Below the pieces are notes generated by a model, which saw nothing but the letters and a program-made list of their open reading frames with translations, was not told where the DNA came from and did not search any database. From Eurosta solidaginis (Eukaryota > Arthropoda > Insecta > Diptera > Tephritidae), in NCBI RefSeq assembly GCF_040869045.1, contig NC_090323.1, positions 263,814,392-263,878,391 of the forward strand: DNA of 64,000 bases. Direction: 5' to 3'. Each line of letters opens with the position of its first letter. Within the stretch, counting starts at the first letter, position 1. Both the position numbers and the translations under genes were made by a program. Below are positions 22,901-34,900 of this stretch, one piece after another.

Positions 22901-25900
22901 TTGGAGAAGTAACAGTGTCACTCAGTTGGGAAGATGTTAATTCTTTACTTTAGCTCAAAACTGCCAAAACTCGTCCAAAAATATTGGGAGAGGTGTCAAA
23001 AGACGCGCTTTGGACCCAGGACCACAAATCCGAAATTGAAAATTTTACTTCTTTCCAGAGATATTTGCAAACAAAATTTAAAATTTTCATGTGGCTGTTG
23101 TAACTTTGATGATTTTGTCGTACCGACAAAATAAACTGTGGGTAAAAGTGTTTTGCGCAGATATAATTTTGGTCTCCAACCCCCACCCAGGGTAATGCAG
23201 AAAGGTGTTCTGCGCAAAAATACTATGGATCCCACCCCCGGTTCCGGAGCTCTCCGGTGCCACTTGACACCCCTCCCGATATTTTTGGACGAGTTTTAGC
23301 AGTTGTGAGCTAAAGTAAAGAATAACCGGCAAAGTTAATTGCCAAGGACGTGGGGTTTTTATACAGCAGGTATCGGAAGTTCTTTCTTATGGCTTTTAAT
23401 GCCGCCAGTAGAGAATTATCCTATCCTTTGGGAACTCTACTGAAGAATTTGTTGTCTAGAGAGAGGATCGATGTGCATAGTTTAGTTGATCTCTATTAAT
23501 TAATTTAGGTTTGGCTGATCCATTTATTTTGGTGCAAATGAAAGAATTCAATTCACCATTCTGCCAAACGTTTCGCTGACAAATTTCAGCATCATCAGGG
23601 GCGAATCTGTCTGATCTAAAAAATTACAACTAGTTGATTTAAGTTTATATCCCCAGAGTGCTGGTATGACCAAATTTGATATCGCATAACTATTTTATTG
23701 GTGCTTACCAAACCGCGATGTCATTGCGCAACATGGGTATAACGATAGCGGTATATAACCAGCACATTGTGTAAGGTTTAGCGGTTATAGTCTTTCCGTT
23801 TCTGTCCTCGGCATACGTTTTCTCCGTTCAAGTTACTGGCCAAGAAAAATCCGAGGCATTTACCTTTTGTAAAATTTAATCCTCCCTCTATTTATGAGCA
23901 GGGGCCTGAAATATGGTATTTTTTTGGGTCTGGTGAATAGAACCGGTGAAGACTGACGCTGTATTGAAATTGCAGCCGCATTAAAGTAACCTATTCTCTA
24001 CGAGATTGAATACATTTTGCAACAGCTCGACTCAAGTAAAAATCTTTGCTCTTGGTATAGGGAAATCCAGAATGTAGGCATAAGGTTAGTGTAAGCGTAA
24101 GCGTAGTCTCTGGAAGTGGTACTAGAAGCATAAGAGTAGTCACTTCACTGTAACGTAATGTGGGTGATATGGGACGTGGTCGAGTTGACAGCAAATAAAG
24201 GCAAAGGTAAACAAGACAACGGAAGTAAAGTAAAATAAAGGAAAGGAATGAAAAGGAAAGGAAAGGCGAGTAAGTTAAGCAAGTGCTACCAATAAGTTAC
24301 CAAAATGTTATGGATTTACTATAGAAAATTTATCGATTATTTATCCAAAAAATATCGATATGTTATCTAAAAGTTATCGAAAAGTTATTTATTTGTTATA
24401 AAAACGTAATCGATATGTTATTGGGAAGTTATAGACTTATTACCAAAAAGCTACTGATAATTCATCGAAAGGGCATCGATATGGTATATGTTAACTCTGA
24501 TTTTGAAAATGTATAGATTTCTTACCGGAGTGTAGCCTATTAGCTATCGACTTGTTATCTATATCGTCTTGACGATTTATCAGTTTGTTAAGAAATGATA
24601 CAAAAATCGTTGACACGTCGGATAGGAAACTAATAAGAAACCACTGACTCCGCGATAACAAACCGACAACTCAACGATGTGCGAGAAACAGGAAGTATTG
24701 AAGATGGAAGTGCAGATGAATTCACCAGCCTATACAAGCTACTTTTAGGACAGGACAGCATCTGTCGCGTATGATAGTGTTCATTTGAAGTCGTCTATAC
24801 TGGAAAAATTTGCTATCGTAAAAATCTTTTGCTATAAAATTTCTGCTGTCCTTTGCGCAAATAGTTGCTAAGTTTGATTTATCTTAGCTTTGATTACTGC
24901 GGATTTGCACACATAAGCTGGAGACATTGGTGCTTTATCGGTAACCGTATCGGTAACCTTTTAACAGCTGATTCGACCAACCTTATGAGAATCAATTCAA
25001 TCGATTATTGGTGCCGCTAAGGTCGTAACCGTATCGTAGCCAACCAATTGGGTTTTGGTTTACCGTCGTAACGATAAACAGCTGATTACGTTAGGGATAC
25101 GGATACAGCGATACGACATACGGCACCAATGACTCCGGCTATAATATTTAGAATCGATTGATATATCCGTTCCGCGGAATGTGTACATATCCACCTTGTC
25201 TATGTATATGCATATGTATGTATATATATAAACACATGTGTGTGTATTTTTGCTTCAAGCGTAGCTATGCAAATCCGTGCATAATTCCTTGAGGGTGCCA
25301 TTTTTTCCATGCAAATAAGCAAAGTCTTTTAGTCATATGTCTTCCGGAACCTTCAGTTCATACACGGACATATGTTTGCAAGCAATATGTGTGCGTGCAT
25401 TTGTTGGTGTAATACGTGTGTGATGTGTGTGCAAATAAGCATGTATGAGCTTTGTAATTTCTTGCTTGCACTTGAACCTGGCATTATTGACCGACCACGA
25501 CGATAACAATTCCTTCTCATGGGGCATGAAGCTACGATTGAGGGGCATAGCCATAAACTTGCAAAGTGACGCGCTGTGACACACTCACCTCTAAGCACGC
25601 GCGTATTTGCGGAATATACGGAAAAACATAAAGAGTGTAAAACCTTAAATGATTTTCTTTGCTTTATGCGCCACTTTGTTTGGCGTATTTGTTTACTACT
25701 TTTTTTTACTGTTGTGCAATTGTTGTTGCATTCCAGTTCGCCTTTCGTTGAATGCATTCAAGTAGCAAATCGCATTTGTATTGTTGTAGTTTTATTGACG
25801 CGCACAAAGAAGTGTATGTGGGATTGATGTAAATTAGCCAAGCGTAAATGTGAACACATTTGGTGTATTTTTAGAAATGTTTATCTGGGCTTTTTTTCTG

Positions 25901-28900
25901 ACGATTAATTACTTGGCTTGCTTGGTCGGATGAGATAAGGTCATACCATTGACTCCAAGTTTTGAATATTTAGGTCGATTTATTTATTATAAATAAGCAT
26001 AAGGCAAAGGTATGAACGTAGGTTTATAATAAAGAGGATAAGAAAAGATGCAGTGTTGGATCCATGGTGTGCCCTAACTTCCCCCCACCCACCAGCGAGC
26101 TATTTTATTCGTGAATTTATATTTTGTAGCGCAAATTCGTGTTTGAAGAATCGAAGTGGTGCTCTAAGAAAAAAAAAAATATTTTTAAATTTCCTTGGTT
26201 TTCATCGTTGGCTATTGATCAGCTTGCGTAATGAGCAATGAAAGAATATTTCGCTCATTTACTTCAATAGTCTCATAACTCAAAAAACACGACTTTTGAT
26301 TTAATAACATATAAACGTACCCAATATCATGATCTATGTTGTATAAAAAATCTTTGTGATCAGTTAAAAATTTACCACGTGCTATAAAAATGAAAATATA
26401 CCTTTATATGCGCAACATATGGCAGTTAAAATCTTTGAATGACTCTCCTGAAAAATTGTGTTTTTTGAGTTATGACTCAATTGAAGTAAATGAGCGATTT
26501 GAAAACAGCCCATATTTTCTGGCGTCACTCGCAATTTTTAGCTACTTAAATATGCATACAAACATACCTCTTTAAAACTCACTCCACCCACAGTATTTGA
26601 ATCATTTATCTTAATAATTCCTTTCCATCATTCAAGTGAGTGTAATATTTTTTTTATTTTTACTTTGCAACGCAAATCATTGTAAAATATTACTCATACG
26701 CTCCACTCACCCTAGCATAGAAATACAATGCGCCAAGCGTGTTGTCAGAAAGGGCTTTCCTCACTGGTGGTTAACTCGCTTGAATATCTTATTGGTCCAT
26801 TCTGTAACCATATTACCTATTACCCTCCCCCTGGATCGCCAACTTTGTGTGTTCGCTTGCGAAGAAATTCCCTTATGGGTACTCCTCAATAATCGTCCAT
26901 TCTTGATTCTGTGTTAATTTAAGGGGCATTTACCCATCCCTAATCCTGTGGTAATATTTGCAGGCAACGAGCCTGGCGGATTTTCAACCGCACTTATGCC
27001 ATCACCTAATGATGAATGAATGTACTCACGGCTGCAGCCACCAGCCCAATAGATCATCAGTAAATTATGAAAGTAGCAAATCCGTTGGAGTTGTGCACCA
27101 CTGTACAGGATTGCCGGTTTTGTCAAGTTCTCCTCACAAGATGCGCCATTTTCCGAAAAACCTGAGCAAACTTTTGCATGAGTTAACGTATCATCACGTA
27201 TGTTGGCTCTGGGTCTTCAACAAAGACTGATCCATACCATGGTGTCAAGTATGATACCGAAGGCAAAAACTTTGAGCAAGATGAGATGAACCGCGTAGAA
27301 GTCTCCCATACTACCACCCGGAGACAAATTTTTAGATTGTGAATACGATGAGCGTCCGATAGTGGCAGAAACCATCAAACATTTTCTAATTAATCCTTAT
27401 CAAATCAATTCTTGTCCCGTATGGACTTAAGCAGGTGCCAAAGTAATTTACGTCCGTAAAAACCGCGAGACTATCGAAAAAAAGTGCGCCCTGAAAAGTG
27501 TCGTTTGGTTGGATTATAGAAAGGGGCAAAAAAGGGATAAATCAAATCCTCCGTCATGGCAGCTTTGGTACGAAAGCACAAAGTCTTCTAATGACGTCCG
27601 TACATTTTCTCATTGCAGGTTTGTTGAGCTTATGAAGGAAGCAAGTTCTGGTTTATTGTAATTTCAATGACTCCGTAATTTCGTTCCCTTCGATATTGCT
27701 ATGCCTTTAGGGCCAAGTAAATTGATGCGTGCCCAACACTTACGTACAACTTCCGATGCGATCACATCTAGGCCCGAGTCGTGTTTTACGATCATGGATC
27801 AGAAACCGTTTTTGATTAAACAATAAAATTGAAACTTTCAACCTTGCTGCTGGTACACATATTTCACTAACCCGCTCCACCATTTGAGTGCCATTTTTAT
27901 TTATAAAATGGCTTTCGGGTGTCAACTGAAGTCGCACTTAATGTTTCCAGGATTTCCTGGTAGCCGGGCCGACAGTAGCGTTAAGAGATCTACTCCTTAT
28001 CTTGATCTAGGAAAGTAAAAAGTCCTGGCTTCCATGCAGTGTCCTGCAGTTTGCCTCCATCTTAGCATACAATCTCTTTAGTTTAGAAAATTATCCTTAA
28101 ACGACCTCACTAAGAGAGCGCTCGATGGATTTGCCCCTCCGGTGTGTATGTTGAGCTGCCTCCATTCAGCGTGTGATAGGTCAATAAACCCCTCCAGCAT
28201 TTTCAAAATAAAGCAAGAAACTTAATCTACTCTAACTTTTATTACAGAAAACGCTATGTTTTATAATATCTGAGTAGAACATCTATATTTTCTAATTCCC
28301 AAAAAAAAATGAAAATTTTTAATAATAATAATAAACCCAACGGATTAATACCCTGCAAAGCCCGCCCAACCGACACGAGGGGCGCATCCGCATGACGCAC
28401 GGATTTTTGTTAAGCGTTGAGTTCTAAAACTGCTCAGCTACAGAATAAAAATCATCAGCTGAGTATTATATACATAACATTTGAAAATAATACATATAGT
28501 AAATTGTTAAATAATTTAACGCTTTTAGCATATAAAGATTTTATTTTTATTTTTTTTTTTTTTTATTGTTACGAGTTAAGATAGGATAGGACAGCTTTCC
28601 TTATAGTAAAAAGTGAATCCGTTATAGCAAGTGAATTCGAATGAGAGTTAAAATCATGACACAAACATCGAAAAGGTTCATTAAATTCGAAATTAGTTCT
28701 ACACTGCCTCAAAAGAAGAGGTTTGTAATGTCCTGACGCTCGTGATGGGACATTGAAGTTTACTTCGTTCAAAAGAAAGGGGCTAGAAATTAGTCCATTC
28801 AGTAGTTTAGCCATAAATATTACGCCTAGCATTTCTCTACGACTAGCGAGAGTTGGGAGATTGATTAGCCGTAACCCGAGTAGTATAAGGTGGAAAATTA

Positions 28901-31900
28901 TACGCGGAGTCCCAATGAAAATTCCTTAGAGAAAAAAGTAAACATTGCTTCTGTATTGACTCAAGCCTATCTGCATGAACTTGATATCGCGGATTCCAAA
29001 CTATTGATCCGTATTCTAGTATCGGTGTAACTAATGTGGTAAAAAGGGCTTTGGTTACATAAGGGTCATTAAATTCTTTAGACCATCCCTTCACGTATGA
29101 TAGAACACCTCTAGCCTTATTGGCAGTAGTCATAATATGAAGGTTGAAACTATTATAATATATACATTCATCTGGTCACCTTAACATAATTATGCAGTTT
29201 AACGAGAGTCGGTTAACATCATCTGAGAACACACAAATGTAGAGATACTCAATTATGTATATATGTTAATAGTGTAAAGCTAAAAGCTATAAGTATGCTG
29301 CATCAAGTGACAAAAAGAAAAACCAGTTTCTCACCGACCGTATAACACAAACCTTGCTTATAATTTTCAATCATTTTTATATATAATAAATTTATTATTA
29401 TTAAAACCTATATCGTGTTTCTGTTAAATCCTGATATTTCATCAGAAACTAAGTTTAGCATCCATCGTGACTCTGCTGGCAAAGATCTCCGAGAGAGGCG
29501 CATAAATTTACATTTATTGATGTTCAGCGGCATTGAATTCGCGTTGCACCAAGCAACTAAGCAGTTTAAATCCGCTTAAAGCAAGGGACGTTCTTCAATA
29601 GACGCATAGGACCTAAAAAGTTTTACATCATCAGCATATATACAAATTTTGGAATATTTTATTGTGGTACAGATATGATCAATAAATAGCAAGAACAGAA
29701 TTGGACCGGGATGACTGCCCTGTGGGATGCCAGAGGGAACATTAATAACATTTGAAAGAATTTTAAAAATTACTTGTTGCGTTCTACCGCAGAGATACGT
29801 GCAATGTGCATATGCATTAGACTTTAAAAAGTTCAGGCATAATAATCTTTTGTTGGCTACTTTGTTATTGTTGCCCGTATTATTGCTTCATAGCGCAAAT
29901 TAAGTAGCATTTTCACTCACCATTTTCAGTTGTGTATTGTAGAGCAATTTGATTTAATAAAAAATTTAATTAAAAAATGAACAAAAACAAAATTACAAAA
30001 ATACTTCAAACAATTCGCACAAAATTAGCACAATTCATTTTTTACACAACAATACAAAAATTTGCTACACTTAAATGTTTCTCTTGTCCAAATTCATGCA
30101 ATACGAAAATTTTTTAATTCACAAATTAAAAAATAAAATTTAAACACAAATTGCAACAATAAAACATAAAAAACAATAATTTTTATTATCCATACTTACA
30201 ATATTTTTAGGCCTCAAAGTTCAACGATCACTTTGGTGATCAAAGTTTTCGTTATCCGGTAATGTTACTTGGGAAAAATAAGGATCTAACTGTAGCGGCG
30301 ACAGGAAGTTCTCGCAAAAAATTTTACAAATACGCTAAAGTAAATATATAAACAAAACAAATGTAACAAACAACAACAAGGTCCACCTGTTTTTTTTTTG
30401 TATGTAAATGTATAATGTATGTATGTAAGCAGCATATAAATCCACTCACAAGCACATACATACATACATTATTTAGTAACCCGCAATCCATATGAATTTT
30501 GTATTTGTATTTGTATTTGTTCATGTCAATAAACAAAATGCTTAACGCCACGCCACGCATTCACAGTGGCCAATTGCACACCTGCAGCTTTACAATAATT
30601 GACATTCTTATTGTTGTAAATAAACAATAAATACACATTTGCTACAAAATCATCAGCAAGCGATCGAAATTCGATAAAGCGTAGATAAAACCTGTGTAGT
30701 CGTTATCAAAATTTCCCATACAACCAAATAATCAATAAAATAAATTGTAGTGCTTTTATAAAATCAATAAATATTGCAAACAACTTGTCAAAATCACCCC
30801 CATACCCCGCCATATGTTTAATACCTTTAATATATACTTAAGTATTACACATTTGATCACTCGAGCGACCATTTAAACTTTGTTACTCATACGCCCCCGC
30901 CCCCAATGCATAGTATTCAACATAGTTGGGCATAATGCACTATATTTTTAGTGCACTGAGTGTTTCACTATCATTAAGATTTTATAAAAATATTATAACC
31001 TAGTATTTTAAATTTTTTAGTCATTTCAAAAAATTAGACAACTTCAAAATTCATATCTTTTTGAATGCATTAGGATAATCCTTAAACATCAAGTAAGCTA
31101 AAATTTGAAATATTTTTGGAGAAATTCGAGAAAATTTCAAACTTTTATTTAAAATTTTCTGAATTTGTTTGTATGATTTAATCGGGGATTGCCCGTATTG
31201 CTTTTTTAAATGTATGAAAACATTTAATTGAAGCAATTTTTAATTTTATAATTTATTTAATAATTTGGGAAAAATTCAAACAACGTGACATCAGGACGGA
31301 CAAGGCGACAGCTGTTTCGATTATACCTTGTAAATCTCTTCAAAGCCTTTTCTCCCGGGAGTGGGAGTCGAACCAGCTGTCGAAACAGCTGTCGCCTTGT
31401 CCGTCCTGATGTCACGTTGTTTGAATTTTTCCCAAATTATTAAATAAATTATAAAATTTTCTGAATTTGTTTTGAGCATGCAGTTTTCTAGCAAAATCAA
31501 TTTTAGTCTTTCAAAGTACAAATAATAAGTCTTAAAAAATTCGTATTGATTTTTGACAAATTTTTTTCCGAAAGGTGTTTCAGACTGTCCCCCATGCGAA
31601 GGGTGCATAGTTTTTTTTTTTTAATTCTCACGCCAAGTTTTGTGTACGCTGTCGTAAGATAAATGTAAACTTTTCTAAGTCGTCCACCTATAACCTCGAA
31701 TTGGCAAAACTAAATTAGTGAAGTCGACTGGAGAACGATTTATTGCAAATAATCCTTTTAATTGGTGCGGTACTAGCTTCACATTCACCCGGCTACGAAG
31801 AAATCTGCAACCGTTCCCTAAATGGTTGGGCTTATACCGAATCTATATCCGGCAAAAGACAATCAACATTGATAACACTCGCCCAAAATCTTCGGGGAGC

Positions 31901-34900
31901 GTCTTTATCGGTGCAACAACAACAAGTAATCTATAGCTTAACCAACGTCAAATGTCTGCCGGGGGTTAATTTTTATTTATTTTCCTTTTTAATATTACAA
32001 GTAAGCTAACAGATCTGCTTGTATTCTTAGGTCCAAGAAAGCACAATGTGCGTCTAATATCTAGTCCCTGAAAATAAATGAAAGAGCAATCCAAAATCAG
32101 TCGGTTATTGATAATATTTGGAGTCTATTTTTTTTTTTTTTGGAATTATTTAAGCTCGTCCTGTAAAGAGTACTAAGGGAAGACTTTTTTGATAAACTTC
32201 AACAGCAATTTTTTTCGTCGGATACACTACGCTGGGAGCCCTTTCGAACTCTCCCCTGGAAGAAGTGAGTGCACCGCAAAATGAGTCCCAACTGAGCTAC
32301 TTGCTGACCGATCGGCTGGATAATATCAGCATCAGCGTACACCAGTCAATATACGCTAACGGTATAGCTCCGCTACACACTCGCGTTTTCTAGATGGTCT
32401 TGAACAGCAGGGTGGCTCTAACTATTACATTTCCTCATGGTCGGCTATATTTCATTGACATTGATCGCGGTATAGCGCTCATCTCTATCATTATGCAGTG
32501 AGAAGAAGGGTTTACTTAGTAACTCAAGTGCACTGGAGAAGTCGAACACCACGTCACTATTATTATGCTTCAATTAGCCACGGCTTTGAATCATCCGCCG
32601 ATAAAATTCTTTTGCTATTGCCGAACATCCCGAGTTTGACGAACTGACGCGTTTCATCAATTTATTTCATCGTTCACTCTTGCTAATGACACCTTCGTTT
32701 TATACAAGTCTAGTTTAATCCCTTCATGCCAGATGTGAGATATTTTTTTTCTAAATATCGGATGAGAGATATTTACAAATTTATTCAGGAGCAGCTGCTC
32801 CAAAAAATATTCACGTTTGCAGCTGCACATCTTAGTGGCTATGACGGTGTGACCGCACTTAGGCCTCCTCTCTAAAGATATACGAAGTATGGAGTTTTAG
32901 CCTGACCGAGAGCTTGCTCGTGTTTATCGTGTTGCTAATTTTGCTTAAGACATAGCCAGCCAAGAGATAAATCAATTCTTTGAGATTTCATTTATACTTT
33001 TGTACAAAAGCTGTAAAAATAACAGACTCGTTTTATAAAAATGAAATATACAGTTTTGTAATTATAAAGACATGTATCTGTTAATAAATCTTCGCTACGC
33101 ATTACTTTTTATTCAGTATAGACACAGTTTTCACTGCCACCAAATTTTGAATTTTAGTGTAAAAAAAATGTTCGTGCACTATGCCCAACTATGATATTGA
33201 ACAATTTCACTCAATCCATGCCACATCCCCACTTAATGCATTTTGTTCACTCCGCATACTCAAATTATGTACCTATAAATCAAACATTTAGTGCATTTCC
33301 TACATTTAGTTACCTCAAAGAATATTTAGTTTTTTTTTTAATATTTAAGTACTAACTATTTTTACATATGTACCTATGGTATATTAGTCACAGTTTGTGT
33401 TTATTTTTGGTAATGTAAGTATTTGTGTATACTTTTTTTATAAGCTTCTTCTTTTTTGTTTGTTATTTAGTATGTTAATGAATCGCATGTGCCAGTATTG
33501 CCGGAGGAGTCAGTCCACACGCTATCACCGATCGATGTGGAGCGCGTCGAGAAGCGCATGGAGAGGCGACGGAAGTTGTTGCAAGATAAGTGTACGGAAT
33601 TTGGGCTAGATGTTGTTGGTAAATATATAATAAACATTTCAAATTGCTTTTAGGATACGATTGGGGTTGGGGCTACTAGTGTAGGTAGTGCCTTGCTGAT
33701 TTTTTTGTATGTAAAATATATATATATATTTGACATTTTTTGTTATATTTTTAATTTTTTTTATATATGACATGTATGATTTGTATGTCCGTTACAAATT
33801 CTAATTTTACAGCATTTTTTTAAAATATTATTGGACAGGAGTTTTTATCTACTCGACAAGTTTTTTATACTGTCACGAATTCGATGATTTCTCAATTTAT
33901 TATGATCGGAAATATTGCATACAAATAATTGCCTTTATACAGCAATGAACTGAATACTTACATATTAAAAGCCTGGAAGCTGCCACTGCTACTTTAGTCG
34001 TCTTTTTATCTCTCTTCCTCATCGATATCCTCTATGTAGGTCTTTTTCATTGTTAGCTCTTTTTTCATTGTTAACTCTTTTTTCATTGTTCTTTTTTCGT
34101 TTATGCAAACAATTATTTAGTTATATCGATTTTTATTTACTCTGATTGGGCTGTTCAGTCACTTCCAGGTGAAAACCAGACAGCTAAAGTCAATAGAACA
34201 ACAACGTAGTCTGGTCATGAGTATAAATGTAGGGAGGGAATATTTTTGGTACTATTTTGCTACTTCTTACTTAGTAATGCAATGTGTGAAAAAAAGCCAA
34301 GCTCGCTATAACTCCGCATAGGAAAAAGGAAATCCGGAAAAGGGGAAAATAAAAAGGAGGAAATGGAGAACGGAAGGTGGAGAAAGTTTTGGGGATAAGA
34401 TTAAGAGTAATAATGAGAGTAAGACTTATATAAGAAGAGTAAGAGAAAATGGGGGAAGATTTACATACGAATTAAAGGGATAAAGAAATTGAGTGGGCCG
34501 ATTAAGTTTGCCAGGAAAACCCCGGATTAGAAAGGAAATAAGAGAGAACAAGTAAGGAAGGCTAAGTTCGGGTGTAACCGAACATTACATACTCAGCTGA
34601 GAGCTTTGGAGACAAAATAAGGGAAAATCACCATTTATCAAAATGAACCTAGGGTAACCCTGGAATGTGTTTGTATGACATGTGTATCAAATGAAAGGTG
34701 TTAACGATTATTTAAAACGTAGTGGGCCTTAGTTCTATAGGTGGACGTCTTTTCGAGATATCGCAATAAGGGTGGACCAGGGGTGACTCTAGAATGTGTT
34801 TGTACGATATGGGTATCAAATTAAAAGTATTAATGAGGGTTTTAAAAGGGAGTAGCCCTTAGTTGTATATGTGAAGACGTTTTCGTGATATCGACCAAAA

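Larger units (their letters stand above)
30921..33193. mobile_element. Candidate element with CATAGTTGGGCATA inverted ends
   Basis: CATAGTTGGGCATAATGCAC at 30921 faces GTGCACTATGCCCAACTATG ending at 33193. The 8 bases outside are GTATTCAA and ATATTGAA (6 of 8 match), compatible with an aged 8-bp TSD of hAT type. No transposase was recognised inside. It contains the perfect palindrome at 31.2-31.5 kb and a stretch (32.2-32.9 kb) of higher GC with broken frames that I cannot assign. Confidence 0.4.
10935..33470 (+). other. Sulfotransferase intron 1 (22.5 kb, transposon-rich)
   Basis: A phase-0 intron bounded by GTAAGT and TTGTTTGTTATTTAG. It contains most of the mobile elements listed between 11 and 33 kb. 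No additional in-frame exon of the sulfotransferase was recognised in it. Confidence 0.8.

Noticed and set aside
25353..25757. 134-codon open frame on the - strand
   Set aside because: No recognisable domain, odd composition, overlapping frames on the other strand and no splice context.
26600..28250. Possible Pao/gypsy-type remnant
   Set aside because: Short broken frames only; no protease, reverse transcriptase or integrase motif seen.
32200..32900. Higher-GC stretch that might encode a decayed retrotransposon
   Set aside because: No domain motif could be recognised in any frame; left unassigned.
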